Shown: positions 11,015 through 23,799, numbered from the stretch's first letter. The stretch is DNA of 64,000 nt from Hortaea werneckii (GCA_037044905.1 JBAOKB010000071.1:186001-250000), one strand, 5' to 3'. Notes: a model not told the origin generated them from the sequence alone. Program-made: numbers and translations.

Positions 11015-13389
11015 CAGTTTTTGTATTGTCTTGTGGGAGTTGGTATACGGATGCGGAACAGATGCACGGGCACGTGGTTTTAATGTGGTGAGCTACTGTT
11101 GGCTCATAGTCTTTTGCTACGGTACATTACTACTACTGCTGGTGGTCTTGTCACAGGTGCTCGAGCAACTGCAAGCAGCGAGGTTCGGTTGCAGTGAATG
11201 GTAAGAGGCATGACACGTGTGCAGGACAGCCTGGCATCCAGAGACCAGCGTTCTGTGCATATCAACGTAAGATGTGCATATGCGTATTGCCGTGCACAGC
11301 CAGCTACTTGGATCACGCAGCGGTTTAGCGACAGCAAACTGCAGCTGACAGGCCTAGCGAAAGGCTCGACCAAGGGATTCCGGTGAGGCAATTGGGAGCA
11401 TAGTTTTGCGAAGCGACATGGCTTTGATCATCAGCAAGGCATGATCATCGGCACATTATGGAGATGTTGCCACTTCTCAATTCAAACCAAATCAGTCATT
11501 CAAATTTCACGTCACCCGTTGCAGGCTTTACCTGTAATTTCTCCGCTTCGTGGCGTCGTGCTGGATCCGATACGTCGGAAATGGGGCGACGGGCGGGCGA
11601 GCTGCAGGATCGGATGGTTGCAGGGCTTGCAGCGGGATTCTCCTGCCAAGGCTGGAACAGGAGGTCGGCTTGCAGGCTGGCAGCAAACTACCTAGTAGGT
11701 AGGTACATACTTAGCAATGGTCCATATTCGACGGTGCTGAGAGGCGCTCGGGATCACTCATGTTACCCTGGCGCCCTTCGGCTTGTTTCTACGTCGCACA
11801 GTCCTGATGAGCGTCACTCGATCTCGCGCAGCCGTGATGTGTGGACGGGTGAAGCGGGCGCAGATGTCGTCGTTCGGGAGCGGCATGGCAGCAGTGCAGC
11901 AGGATGATTTGCAGTCATAGGGGGAACGGGGGGTTGAAGCGGGCAAGCGAGCGAGATCCACTCTGTATCTGCTGTGCAACGGTAGTGATACAAGGCGCTC
12001 TATTTCTCATTGGGAGGGGCGGTTGTGGAGGTTCTTAGGGCGTTTTCCCGTCCTGCGCAAATAGATCAGTGGTCGATGGCGCGCAGATAGGTCGCCGAAC
12101 TGCGATCTTCTCCGCAAGGTAGAAAGAGCGGTCAACAGTGGATGAGGTGGCATTCGCGCCTCGACGCCTGTCTATCGTAAAGCCGCCATTTGTTCAGTGG
12201 GGCGTAGAGTCATCAGGCAGCTGGCTTCATAACAAGCATACCTAACTCCTAGTACTAGGTAGGTATTCTTGGACGCGTCTACAGATAGATGATGTCGATG
12301 GCACTAGTCAGTGCTAGCGAACCGGGGACAGGTCGCTGATGACTTGGCTTCATCTCACGCGTCTCCCGAAGGCGGCGCCCGTTGTTCGGCGGCAGCCTTA
12401 ACTGTGTTTCGATGGTCACAACTGTGTAGGTTGGTTAGCGCTGGCGGGCGCAGTCCCCGAAAACGTCTACGTCCCTGCGCCAATCCTTCCCCAGATTGAC
12501 GATGAGGGTCCCGCTCCCGTCACAAAAGATGCGAGCTGGAGCCTTGGAGGTGCCCGGCAAACATGAGATGATGTTGGTGGTGGTGCTGGTGCTGCTGCTG
12601 CTGCTGCGCATGATGTGAACTCATTCTTCACACGGCGACCTGTCGTCTGCTTCTGCATCTGCCTCAGTCGCTGCCCTCAACCGCCCTTTCCAACGTGCTC
12701 TGACGTGACCGAGCTTCCTCTTCTTTTTCCCTGTGTATGTCCTCGCTGCTTTGTACATTCACACTGTCCCACCGGCAACCCCGTTGCATTCCTGCACATT
12801 CCATCTTCCTGGCTCCCTTGCATCCCACGCGCCCCCCGAGCTCGAGACGCTCCAGACACTTCAGTGCATGGCCACCGGAGTGAATGCCCTGTAGCCATCG
12901 ATGCGATCCGCCCGTCTCCTTCGTCCGCCAGCCTGCGCAGGTGGTAGCCCCGAAACGCCTACCTGACTTCGAAACCAGATTGCTCCCAAACCACGGAAGG
13001 GATTGAAACCTACGTTACCGGCAAATATCACTGTACACTGATCCCGCTTCTCGCATAACTTGGCTCCTTCTGCTCTGCGCCAGGTCCCGGGCAGGCTACT
13101 CGCACTTCGACTGCTTGCCGCAACCGCTCTCGCTGCGACTGTTCGCAGTACGTACTTACTGCTTCAGGCTCCCGCACGCTCTCCATCGGCGCATCAAGCT
13201 TTGGGTTGCCTCTCACGGCCGGTGCTAACGCGTTATGCTAGCTGGTATTCGTGCTCTTCATTTCCAAGAAGCTTCCCAAAACAGACCGGTCCAAGCCCGC
13301 TACTTTGAACGTCCTTCCAACAGCCTGCACGCCCACCTGACGATCGCCGCGCACGCTTCGTCGAATTACCTCTTTGCACAAAGTGTATA
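11015..13389. other. Long intergenic region upstream of the PUF gene
   Basis: About 2.4 kb without a supportable gene. It probably holds the long promoter and leader of the PUF gene. Small repeats: a (CTG)n tract at about 12584-12606, and two patches rich in the fungal CTAGGTAGGTA-type motif (about 11692-11715 and 12238-12266), the second with the palindrome CCTAGTACTAGG at 12248-12259. ORFs here are short, overlapping and unlike proteins. Confidence 0.5.
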
Positions 13390-16298
13390 ATGTCTCATGG
13401 TGTATTCAACGCAAACCCTACCTTCCAGAGTAATGTAGGTAGTTCAGCTTAAAGCAGAAAGCGTAAGCGCTGACAAAGTACAGTCGCAGTCAACATTTTC
13501 GAACACCAACAGTGCCTCCAAGGTCGATACCGGAAGACAGAACTCGCTCGGCACCATGTTCGGCGCGGCTAGCAGCCCGTGGGGCTCAAGTAGCATTTGG
13601 CAAAGCAACGGCGGGAGTGCTGGACTGACAAACGGCTTTGGTTCAAAAGACATGACACGGAATACTTTGAAGCCTGGCGAGCGTCAGCAAGCTCCCGCGA
13701 GCCAGTTGGAGGCAGACGAAAGCAAGACAGGCTCTGGGTCTCTGCTACAGGGCAGCACCACATGGCGGGAAGACAACAGACAAAATGATCGTTGCAACCG
13801 TTCCCTCTCGCACGTAACTTTTGGAGGGCAGGGCGCGCAGCGCCAGCTCAACATGAATAGTGCCGGCCTACCAAACTTTGGAGCTCCAAGGTCTCAAAAA
13901 GTCTCGGCATTCACTTCGACGGCGCCGGCCATAGACTTGACAATATCTGGACACAGAACGTCCACTTTTGCGTCTGAACATGAGAGTCGCAGCAACCCTC
14001 CTCCTGTCTTTACGAAGCTCAACAGGTCAGATGACCCAGCAAAAGCGAGGTACGACTCAGCCGTCTCGTCTTCAAACGATCCGTCGCCAACGAACACTCG
14101 CTTTACTCCAGGCTCGTTCAGACAGTATAGTGAGCCTACTTCCCGTGGAACAAGCCAGCCTCCGTCCCGTCATTCAAACCAGCAACCCGCTTGGCCCACC
14201 GTCGACTTCACCAGGTCCTCACAAGGAAACATCCCCACGAAATCACGCGAGCCATCGTTCTCCCAGAGGAATGGCACATACAGCACGTTCAACGAGCAGT
14301 CTGCTGACCATTTATCAACGCAACTCTCTCGTCTCCGTTTCGGCTCGCACGATGCAAGGAGCTCCTTCAAGCCAAGAGCGTCAACGAACAATTTTGTACC
14401 GCAGACAGCTGCTTGGGAGCCCTCGTCATTTCAGGGCCATCGCAATACCTTTGACACAGCTGAAGACCTTGAAGATATAGATGGCTTTGGTTTCGTTAAC
14501 ATCGAGTCCCACGGTATGACGTCTCCAATGCCTAGCTCGGATCTTTCCAACTATGGCAGGACAACATTTGGGACCCGCCACATACAGTCGCCGACAACTC
14601 TGGACTACCGTGGCTCCTCGGGCTTCGTACCCGGAAATCCAGCGGCGCGCTCGTTTGATCTACCGACAGGCCCCAAGTCACCAACCGAATGGCAAAACTA
14701 TGTCAATGGCGGTGCCATGCAGGCCAACAGGCGGTCGTCAGCGTCAAACGATCAACAGCCATATCTTGATCCTCGTATCCAGCAAGCTCTTGCGGCTCAG
14801 TTGCGCAACCCCAACCCATATGCTCCACTCTACAATCCCTATGCTATGCAAACGGCCTGCAAATCAGCGACATGCCTCCATACCTGCCCGTGGTGCCCAT
14901 GGCTATGAATGGAGTTGATCCTAGTATGGCAAACCGTGAACCACCCACGGGAGACAATGTCCAGAGCGCGCTTATGTACGAATTCAAATCCAACACGAAG
15001 ACACGACGTTACGAGTTGAAGGATATCTACGATCACATCGCCGAGTTCAGCGGAGACCAGCATGGCTCGCGCTTCATACAGACGAAACTTGAGACCGCCA
15101 ACTCAGACGAGAAAGATCGGGTCTTCCGCGAGATCCAGCCCAATGCAATCCAGCTCATGACCGATGTCTTCGGCAACTACGTAATCCAGAAGTTCTTCGA
15201 ACATGGCGATCAGACTCACAAGAAGATCCTTGCCAACAAGATGCGCGGACAGGTGCTGAACCTGAGTCTTCAAATGTACGGATGTCGGGTAGTGCAGAAG
15301 GCACTAGATCACGTCTTGGTCGATCAACAGGCTATGCTGATCGGAGAGCTCGAGAGCCATGTACTGAAGTGCGTCAAAGACCAAAACGGAAATCACGTCA
15401 TCCAAAAAGCGATTGAGCGATGTCCCTCCCACACGATAGGGTTCATCATCGACGCTTTCCGTGGCCAGGTGCAGCACCTTAGCATCCATCCGTATGGCTG
15501 CAGAGTCATTCAACGCTGTCTTGAGCGGTGTGACACGCCTTCCAAATCGACCATCATGGTGGAGCTGATGGATGGCATCCAAGGCATGATCTCGGACCAA
15601 TATGGCAATTATGTCGTCCAGCACGTGGTCTCAAAGGACGAGGGGCAAGGCAGGCAGCGCGTGTTACAGATCGTGCTTCGTGGTCTTGAAGGGTATAGCA
15701 AGCACAAATTCGCAAGCAATGTGGTGGAGAAATGCCTCGAGCAGGCGGACGATACGTGGCGACGGCAGGTTGTGTATACGCTGGCGGATTGCAGCCAGCG
15801 ACGTGTAGAAGGCGACGGTGTGCTGGCCAGCATGATCAAGGATAATTATGGCAATTATGTCATTCGTAAGCCCAGTGAACCCTTGGTCGGAGAGAATCTG
15901 ACAGTGCTGACACGTCTACAGAGAAATTACTAGACACTCTTTCCCCGGATGACTTTGCTTTCTTCGTCGAGCTGCTCCAACCCGCAGTCAACCAGGCCAA
16001 GCGCACCGGCTGCGGCAAGCAGCTCATGTCAGTGGAGAAGAAGATGCATCGTCTTCCGCCGCGCTGGAACGGGCCTGCGCCACCCGCCGGCTACGGTCAT
16101 AACCCTTACCAGCTTCCTCTCCCCACGCCGCCTTTCGCAAGCCATTACGCTTCCACGACTACGACTCCGCCGCCGCTTACGTCGGACACGCAGAGCTTGC
16201 AGAGCTCGGCTATCCCGAGCATCAATGGCGATGCAGTCGAAGGGGCCGATCGCAGCCGTAAAGGGAGCGAGCCGTCTAGTGAGGGTCGGTATGTCTAG
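13390..16298 (+). CDS. puf3: Pumilio/PUF-family RNA-binding protein, Puf3-like (one frameshift)
   Basis: Three exons: 13390-13429, 13479-15865, 15922-16298. Intron 1 (13430-13478) has a GCTGAC branch site; intron 2 (15866-15921) splits repeat 8 (NYVI|Q). A long Ser/Asn/Gln-rich N-terminal region precedes the Pumilio homology domain (about 14960-16060). Eight recognition helices read GSRFIQ, GNYVIQ, GCRVVQ, GNHVIQ, GCRVIQ, GNYVVQ, ASNVVE, GNYVIQ, the same order of base-contact residues as human Pumilio 1. By the PUF code this predicts binding to UGUAUAUA-like sites in 3' UTRs. The role is mRNA decay or localisation; Puf3 acts on mitochondrial biogenesis mRNAs in yeast. The frame breaks once in the A run at 14850-14852; one extra A restores Met-Gln-Asn-Gly. 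A proline-rich tail follows the PUF domain. The choice of Puf3 over another Pumilio class is less certain than the family. Confidence 0.9.
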
Positions 16299-17376
16299 TA
16301 CAGACATCGACAGCACCGGACGTCAATGAATTACCGTTACGCTTCCCGGCGATCAGGGGATCGCTGATATGGGGGTACTGTCGGTCGGGAAGGCTTCAGA
16401 AGAAATGAGGAAGAAATACGTTACAAACGGCAGGTTGCATATGGTGCATAGGAACCATTGTCCGGGAACCATGAAAAGGAGAAAAGGAAAAAGAAAAAGA
16501 GTATCGACGCAGTTCATTACCTCCAAGCACTGCAAGAGGAGGAGTTCGACATGTATGAATTCTTACAACAATGCTCATGATTTACTAGGCCTGGGGGAGC
16601 AAAAGGAGGACAGCAGGATCGCAACGCATGGGCTATGGGATTCATGGACAACCGGCGGGGGCGAAAAATTGGATAACGGGACTGCTTCTTTTTATATTTT
16701 TAACGATGGATATGAATTAGCGAAGGATACCCCCTCAAAATATGGATTACGGACTATGGGATATGGATCGGGATTGTTTTAAAGGGTGATTGATAATGTA
16801 GAGTATGGAGTTCTTATTGTTTTTTGTCGAGTGTATGAGCATCTCTCATTTCATTCCCCAGCCGGCCTTTGATGTTCGCTTGGCAGGCGGGTGTGCTGCG
16901 GGTTGCAGGTGAGGATCAAATCCGATGTCGAAATACGAAGGCCTTCTAGATTCCTACACGATTGCTTCAATCTCGACAAAGGGTGAAATGAGGGAGCATT
17001 GTAAACTTTGACTCATCGTGAGACGGTGGGGATACGGGCGTGAGTGTGAGTGTGAGTGTGACTGCCAGTCTAGGATGACTCGACTGTCCCAAAGCGGTTA
17101 GCGGCAGTCCGTGGAGGGCGGACTTTGCCCCGCGATGATGAAGTTCAGCTCAAAAACCTCGCCCGCACATGCGCAGTCGCAGCAGATTCATATAGACGGG
17201 ACCATACCCTTTTCGCCCTCGACATTTACCACCAATCCCCACCGAATACATTCCGCAGTGTAGCAGCAGCAAAAGACAGCTTCACTGCCTATAATCCGCT
17301 CTCCACCAAAACCCTTTCCGGCAAATATACCCAACCCAACCGCTTCCCACACCAAACCCATAAACCCGCCGCCATC
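16299..17376. other. Intergenic, PUF 3' end to TIF6
   Basis: About 1.1 kb holding the PUF 3' UTR and TIF6 promoter. A short run of GTGAGT hexamers lies at about 17040-17060. An open frame continues upstream of the TIF6 ATG but is not protein-like and is ignored. Confidence 0.5.
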
Positions 17377-18114
17377 ATGGCCGTCCGAGCCAGCTTCGAG
17401 AACAGCAACGAAGTCGGCGTCTTCTCCACCCTGACCAACTCGTACGCGCTCGTGGCCGTGGGCGCCTCGGAAAACTTCTACTCCATCTTCGAAGCGGAAC
17501 TGCAAGACGTGATCCCCATCTGCCACTGCACGATCGCCGGGACACGGATCGTGGGACGGCTGACAGCAGGCAACCGCAAGGGTCTCCTCGTCCCGACCTC
17601 GACCACCGACCAAGAGCTCCAGCACCTCCGCAACTCGATACCGGACACGGTGAAGATCCAACGGATCGAGGAGCGGCTGAGCGCGTTGGGGAACGTCATC
17701 TGCGCCAACGACCACGTGGCGCTGGTGCACCCGGACCTGGAGCGGGAGACGGAGGAGATCATCGCGGACGTGCTGGGCGTGGAGGTGTTCCGGCAGACGA
17801 TCGCGGACAATGTGCTGACGGGGTCGTACATGGCGCTGTCGAACCAGGGGGGGATCGTGCACCCCAAGACCAGCATCCAGGACCAGGACGAGCTGTCGAG
17901 TCTGCTGCAGGTGCCGCTGGTAGCGGGGAGTGTGAATCGGGGGTCCCCCGTCGTGGGCGCGGGTATGGTCGTGAATGATTGGATGGCGGTCACGGGGTTG
18001 GATACGACGGCGACGGAGCTGAGTGTGATGGAGTCCGTGTTTAAGTTGGGAGAGGGCATGGGTCCGAATGCGATTACGCAGAATAAGGAGACGATGGTGG
18101 AGTCATTCTACTAA
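17377..18114 (+). CDS. TIF6: Eukaryotic translation initiation factor 6
   Basis: Intact single exon, 245 aa, exactly the normal length of eIF6/Tif6. It begins MAVRASFENSNEVGVFSTLT and carries the five-fold pseudo-symmetric eIF6 sequence, including NSYALVAVGASENFYSIFEA and the C-terminal part with GMVVNDWMAVTGLDTTATEL. Tif6 binds the 60S subunit in the nucleolus and cytoplasm, is needed for pre-60S maturation, and blocks premature joining to 40S until released by Sdo1 and Efl1. The start is set by family alignment and a good context (gccatcATGGCC). Codon bias is strong, with C or G at most third positions, as expected of a well-expressed gene. Confidence 0.96.
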   Translation: MAVRASFENSNEVGVFSTLTNSYALVAVGASENFYSIFEAELQDVIPICHCTIAGTRIVGRLTAGNRKGLLVPTSTTDQELQHLRNSIPDTVKIQRIEERLSALGNVICANDHVALVHPDLERETEEIIADVLGVEVFRQTIADNVLTGSYMALSNQGGIVHPKTSIQDQDELSSLLQVPLVAGSVNRGSPVVGAGMVVNDWMAVTGLDTTATELSVMESVFKLGEGMGPNAITQNKETMVESFY

Positions 18115-18654
18115 GCGTCTTTTTTTTTTTCTTGCCCCATCCCGTTTGGGTGTCATGGACAGGCTGTCGTGGATAGACAGCATGGTATCGCATTGTACGG
18201 ACATTGAGCGAGGCGTTGGTGTGCGTGTGGTGATAAACGCTTTGTTTCACAAGACTTGACATTTTGTGCCAATTGCCTTTGCATGATTGACATGGCTGAC
18301 AGGGAAATTTCCTGTCTGTAAAATAAATATTGGAAACATCATGTCAGCTAAGGGGAAAAATCGGCGGTATTGCACAATTGAGAGTGCTGTCGCCACATTT
18401 GCAGAGGAAAAGACACATGACTTCGTGATGATAATTATCCGCAGACCAAAGGCGGGCATCGAAGACCAACCAACCGAACAAGCTCATGTATTGGCCTTTG
18501 TGACGCCTTGACACCCCATCACCAATCCACTGGCCAGGTAATCCCCTTGACACAGCGATGCCCCGCAAAACGCCTTGAACGTATCCGCAACTCCCGCAAA
18601 ATGACTGCCACGTAATTGTTGCCGTTGCGATCGCTGATTGAAACAAAAGCCGAC
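18115..18654. other. Convergent 3' ends of TIF6 and CBF1
   Basis: 540 bp between two converging genes, with a T-run just after the TIF6 stop (18119-18130). Nothing else is recognisable. Confidence 0.5.
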
Positions 18655-19744
18655 CTACTCGGCATGCTCGCCCTCGCCTTGGCCTTTACTGTCTTGAGGT
18701 TCGATTGAGACACCGGCCTTCTGCGCTGCCTTTTTCCACTGCTCACATTCCGTCCACGCACGTTGGCATTCCACCTTCAGCTTATCGCAACTTGAGCTGA
18801 GCTCGGTGAGGGCTTGTTCCGTCACCAATTTCTCGAGCGTCCACTTTTCGATGTTTTGGGTCTCGTTCTCCTTGAGCTGCGTTATGAACTGGACAGCGCG
18901 GGCTAGAATGCTGCCTTTGTTCTTTTCGCAGCCGGGCACGATCTTAGCGAGCTCGTTGATCCCTTCGTTGATAGTTTCGCGACGACGGCGCTCCACTGCG
19001 AATGCGTTAGATAAGGACTGCCGAGGTTTGGTTAAAAAAAAAAAAAAACATACCTTCTTTGTGATTGTCTCTTCGAACTTTGTGCCATTCTTCTGACCCG
19101 ACCGAAGGCTTTGCCATGTTGGGATTTAATGATGCGGAAGGTGAGCCTTCTGAGTTGTGTCGACCAGCTTGCCCTTCCTTGAGCGGGTTGTTGACATCGA
19201 AATCGGTAAAACTTGAGGTACGGCGATGTGCACTTTGCGGGTCAGCCGAGCTTTCTGGCCCATCACCCGACTCATTTTGTTGTTGCTGTGCCTGCTGTTG
19301 AGTTTGTTGCAGAAATGACTGTTCGGTTGTCTGCGGTATGGTCATCGTGTGATATTGTGCCATGGCGGCTGCGGCGGTGTCGCTCGCGCTCTGCCCCACA
19401 TCTGCACTTGGGTTCTGCTCCTGGTGGTGCACTTGTGGCTGTTCATTCCCGTGTTGTTGCGACTGTTCGTGCTCATGCTCATGCTCATGCTGATGTTGAT
19501 GATGTTGATTGGACTCTTGGGGTGCATCGTGATCCACTTGATCTTCTTCTATCGCGTTCCGATTCTCAGCGCCGTGCTGCGCCAGTACATCCGCCAGATT
19601 CATGCTTTCATTGGCGCCGTCGTCCTCCATGTGGAAGTATTGCTGCTCGAAGTCATTGCCTCCCATCATGGAAATGGCGGGCGGAGGACGCATGCCAGGC
19701 ATGTCCTGCGAGTCGCGCTTTCTCTTTGTTGCTAGGGCTGCCAT
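18655..19744 (-). CDS. CBF1: bHLH transcription factor, centromere-binding factor 1
   Basis: Two exons on the minus strand, 19744-19054 and 18995-18655, encode 343 aa. The intron (18996-19053) contains a long T run. The N-terminal half is acidic and Gln/His-rich, with an HQHEHEHEHE stretch. The C-terminal bHLH starts at the splice junction: RRDNHKEVERRRRETINEGI is the basic region with the E-box-reading HKEVERRRR motif, followed by helix 1, the loop with GCEKNKGSILARAVQFI, and a leucine-rich coiled coil. Cbf1 binds RTCACRTG in centromere element I and in sulfur amino-acid gene promoters. Its own upstream region contains a perfect GTCACGTG. The gene is intact. Confidence 0.92.
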
Positions 19745-20941
19745 GATGGCAGAGGACTGATGATGCGGGCCAGGCGATGTGCTATCTGTATTGATTTATG
19801 TGTGTCTAGTAAACACAACCCAGCGATTCGATCACGAGAAGATAGAGCGTCGCGATCGAAGAGCAACCTAAGATATACATGTCAGTGTCAAAGGTCACGT
19901 GAGGTGGATCAATGCGGTAGGAGCAGCGTGGTCACAACATCGAGTGTAGGCGCGAGGCCAGAACATTCAATGCGCGCACTGGCACTCATGCTGGCCAAAC
20001 GATAGCAGGCAAGGTATGTGCTTGTTCGACACTCTCCAGCCGTGGCATTGCGGACAAGCGTCATGTGTACGCCGAGTTCGCCGACGAGCTGGTGTCGTCG
20101 CGAGCAGGTGGTCGACGCGCTCGCGAGACCTCGGACAAGCATCATGGTTGAGCACAGGCGTCCTGCAATGCCATGGCGGTCGAAGAGCGAATAGCATGAC
20201 ACGACCACAGCTGCTCCATCCGTGTTCAGGCGACATTGGGAGAGATAGTTCGACTTACCTCAGCGGAAGCGCGGTGGTCCAGCGAACTCGTGACTTGGAG
20301 TCGATGGGCCAGCACGTGAGACGGTCGGTCGCTGGAGCGAAAGCAGCGAAGGGGACGCTCGGCAACTTCGGCGTCTCTTCCCAGTTCAGCTTGCTTTCCA
20401 CCCCGCCACTGATGGACTGGAACTGGAATCCGAACACGTAGGTAGGCCACAGCAGGCCGTGAGAAGATCAATCAAGCAAGCAAGCAAAAAGGGAATTCCT
20501 CACCGTTGCCGACAGCCTTCCGATGCGATTGTCAAGTACACGAAGACAGAAGCGAGCGAGAGCATGTGATATGGACGGTCACCTGCTCACCCGGCGCTCG
20601 GACCAGCGCTGAGCGGGGGGGAGATGCGTCGCATTCGATTGGCCGATGCCGCCCAGCTATCGCTCCACGTGCCCGCCTTGGACACCACCAGCAGTCTGCC
20701 TCCCGTCGTCTGCCTCGTCTGCCACGGTCTGACTCCGCCAGCCTGGCTCCCTATTTCAGATGTCTCACCTCCCCCCGCCTGCCTGATCATGCGGCGGAGC
20801 ACTCTCCACGAAAAACCGGAAGGAGGTGTGGCACACACCAACTTTGGGTGGCTAAGCTCTTTCTATGCGCTCTACTTACAATCTACAAGATACAGTCCAA
20901 CCCGCACACCTGTCTGGAGTCAGCCACACGTTTCTGCTTGC
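19745..20941. other. CBF1 promoter region and glucosidase I 3' flank
   Basis: About 1.2 kb between the CBF1 start and the glucosidase I stop, both on the minus strand. Several short ORFs occur on both strands but none resembles a protein family. Two further CACGTG hexamers occur at 20313-20318 and near 20667. Confidence 0.5.
19894..19901. promoter_or_regulatory. Perfect E-box GTCACGTG upstream of CBF1
   Basis: The octamer GTCACGTG matches the RTCACRTG consensus of Cbf1 and lies about 150 bp upstream of the CBF1 start codon at 19744. It suggests autoregulation. This is a motif match only. Confidence 0.45.
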
Positions 20942-23451
20942 CTACAACTCCTCATGGCCGCTCTTGGCCTTGCCGCCAACATCCGGCAACGCCATGATCT
21001 TGACCACCAGGCTCGTCCAGCCGGTGAAATGCTGCGTCCGCTGGCCTGCGCCCGTCTCGGGGTTGTACTGCTCCCACGCGAACCCCGTCTCCAGCCAGCT
21101 ATTGTACACAGTCTCCACGAGGTTCCTGCGTAGTTCGTTGTACATGCTCGCGGCCTGCGCCTGGTGAGGGCCCTCCTGGGTCGCGATGGCGTACAGGTTC
21201 GACACGATGAGGTAGTTCATGTTCATCCATACGGGGCTGCGCCAGTAGTTCTCGTCGGTGCCGTATAGCTCGTCCTTCTTGCTCAGACTCCGCACGCCAT
21301 GAGGAGACCAGAGCTCTTCATCATCGGCAATCAAGTCCAAGATGTCTTTGAGGTGAGGGTGCTCTGGGCCCATCAAGCCTGTCATGAATGGGAAAAGGGA
21401 GACGTATCCCTTGTGGCAGACGTGCACGGTATCCTCATAATCATCGATGGTGGCATCGCAGTAAGTCTGCGCCTTCTTGTCCCAGTGGAGATCGTCTATG
21501 TTCCGACGGATCGCGTCGGCAACCTTAGCATAATGGGCACTGTCGTCTGCCTCGCCAATGTACTCCGCCACACGCTGGATGTTGGTAGCCATCATGCCCA
21601 TCCAGCTGATGAGATCGACGTGCAATTCACCTGGATGCGGCACTTGCGCGCGAGGATAGTCATCGAGGCCGGAGGTCAGGATATGGCGCTCCGAACGACC
21701 ACGCCAGCGGTAGGCCTCCTTGGAAGAGAAGGCTGGGCGGTCGTAGGACTTCAGGTCACCAAACTGAGTCTTCTTGTACCACTCGAAGTTCTTCTGAAGC
21801 TGAGGGTAGAGTTTTCGGAGGAAGCTACGGACGCCGTCAGGACTAGCAAGAGCATTGATCGCAAGGTCACCAGCGACTTGCTGCCCAGTGTAGAACTTTG
21901 AATCCTTGGCACCGACTTTGTCGAGCAGCGCAGTCAAGACCATGAAGAGAGTCGGAGGGTTGGCGTAGTGCGGGTACTGGACCTGGAAATCCGGTGGCAC
22001 TTTGCTCCTGGCCTCTGCACCAAGGATCTGCTCGCGAGGGATCCAGCCATCTTCATCCATGGTATTAAACCAAGAAGAGATGATTTGCATGCAGAGCTCC
22101 GGATCCCAATCCACGATCGGCAAAAGGTGGAAGCCTTCGTCCCACAAGAACCCTCTGGGAAAGAATGGCCGCGATGGGATGGAAGTGTACAGCTCGTATG
22201 GCCCTTCGAGCTTTTGCTGTCCACGAGCGCGCGCTTCGGCAGTTTCTTGCCAGAAACCTTCGTTCTCTTCCTCATACTCAGGTGCATATGATCGATCGAT
22301 CATCTGGTCGCCATGGAAGTAGCCAATGCCTCCAACCAAGTTGCTAAACAGTGACTTGCTGAAAGGCAAGAACTTGTCTGCGCCAAACGGTGCCTGCGGC
22401 TTCAGCGTCTCGACATACTTCTCGTCGAAACTCTTCACAACGGCCTTGATGGCCTTCGTCATATCGTCGTGAGTAGGTGTCTTGGCATTAGCAGGAGTGT
22501 AAAAGATGTCAAACTCAAACGCTCCTTCGAAGGTCTTCTGGATCATGTGGAAATTGCCATCTGTTGGCCTACTCTGAATGGTATACGTCTGCCACGGGGG
22601 TGGCACTGCTTCCTGGGTGTACTCATCGACATACTGGTCGATTGTAGTCTTCATGGAGGCAAAAAGGATAGCTGCAGAAAAGCTTTGGTCAGAATCAGCA
22701 CGCATACCTTGAAGCGTGTTGGTAGGCCAGACGTACCTTTGGCTTGCCATAGCGCTTCCTCAGGCACTTGTGATGAGTGTACAAGTGTACGATCTAAGGG
22801 CTTCTTCTGATACGAAGGATGCCTGTGGAGAGGGTGCGAGTTGCCTTCCGGCTCGGTGACCGTAAGCTTGAACTCGGCCAAGTCATGACCTTGGCCAGTC
22901 AACACAACATCGCCGTCGAATCCCAACTCCTCGCCCGAGTCCTGATCTTGTATCTCCAGCATGCCTAGCCCTTCTATGCCGGCATGGAACCAGACTGCAG
23001 TCTTCATCTGATGCGGACCTCCCTCACTGCCAACCGCTGGCTGAGCATCGTCCCTCGGTGTGCCCTTGATTCTTGCGCCCCAGCCCCCTCTACCTTCGTC
23101 AAACTTCACAAAGCTCGTCTCCATATCTATACCATTGCCCTTGTCGTGTACGGTCTGCACTCCACCTGTTCTTGGATCGTAGGCATCCCAGCCATAGCCA
23201 TCCATTCCTTCATGCTGCTCGCATGTATACCGGATATTGTGCTGCACTGACTGGAAATCCTCGACTCGTCCCCAAAGCAACCCAGTCGTCAATGACTTCG
23301 GTAGTCGAGGTCGAACGCCAAAGTAGACATTGGGCCTGTATGGTCCCCATAGCAAGCTGTCATTGCTTGCCTTGGAGAAAAGGGAATCTTCCTGGGCAGT
23401 TGCTGCCGACGAAGCCAGCAGCAGACTGACTGCCCATTCTTTCCACGCCAT
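20942..23451 (-). CDS. CWH41: ER mannosyl-oligosaccharide glucosidase (glucosidase I, GH63)
   Basis: Two exons, 23451-22737 and 22671-20942, joined across a 65-nt intron (22672-22736), give 814 aa, normal for glucosidase I. The N-terminus MAWKEWAVSLLLASSAATA is a signal peptide or signal anchor. The family blocks SLLWGPYRPNVYFGVRPRLPK, GYGWDAYDPR, FFPRGFLWDEGFHLL, RSPVWMNMNYLI and the C-terminal GFAWEQYNPETG are all present, in order, in the GH63 (alpha/alpha)6 barrel layout. The enzyme removes the terminal alpha-1,2-glucose from Glc3Man9GlcNAc2 just after N-glycan transfer in the ER lumen, the first trimming step before glucosidase II and calnexin binding; in yeast it also affects beta-1,6-glucan. 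No lesion in 2.4 kb. It is transcribed divergently from the next gene. Confidence 0.95.
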
Positions 23452-23799
23452 GCTTGAATTCCAATGGCTGAGCTGACGCTGCAGTCGCTCGTTGGAAATC
23501 GAAAGCTTTCAAGCTCAAGGCCACGTTGAAAGCGACCGCTCCTCCACAAAGTCGACGCGAGTGACGCGAAGCTTCAGCCACGCGCCCCACATTCACAAGT
23601 CCAATCGCGGAGGTTAGCTTTGAGGCTCGTTCGTTCAAGTATTAAACGGCCAACGAGACAAACACAATACAAATCTGACACATTTTACCCTCAGCGCATG
23701 ACCTGACCTGGCGTGTGGAATTGCCGCATATGCCAGAGTCCTACAGCGCAATTTAATCACCACCTGTAATTCCCCAAAACCTCGCAGCGACACCACACG
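23452..23799. promoter_or_regulatory. Shared divergent promoter, glucosidase I / MMTAG2-like
   Basis: A 348-bp gap between two divergent start codons must contain both promoters. I see no distinctive binding motif. Confidence 0.4.

Noticed and set aside
17188..18059. Two long minus-strand ORFs opposite TIF6
   Set aside because: They mirror the strongly biased codons of TIF6 and show no domain.
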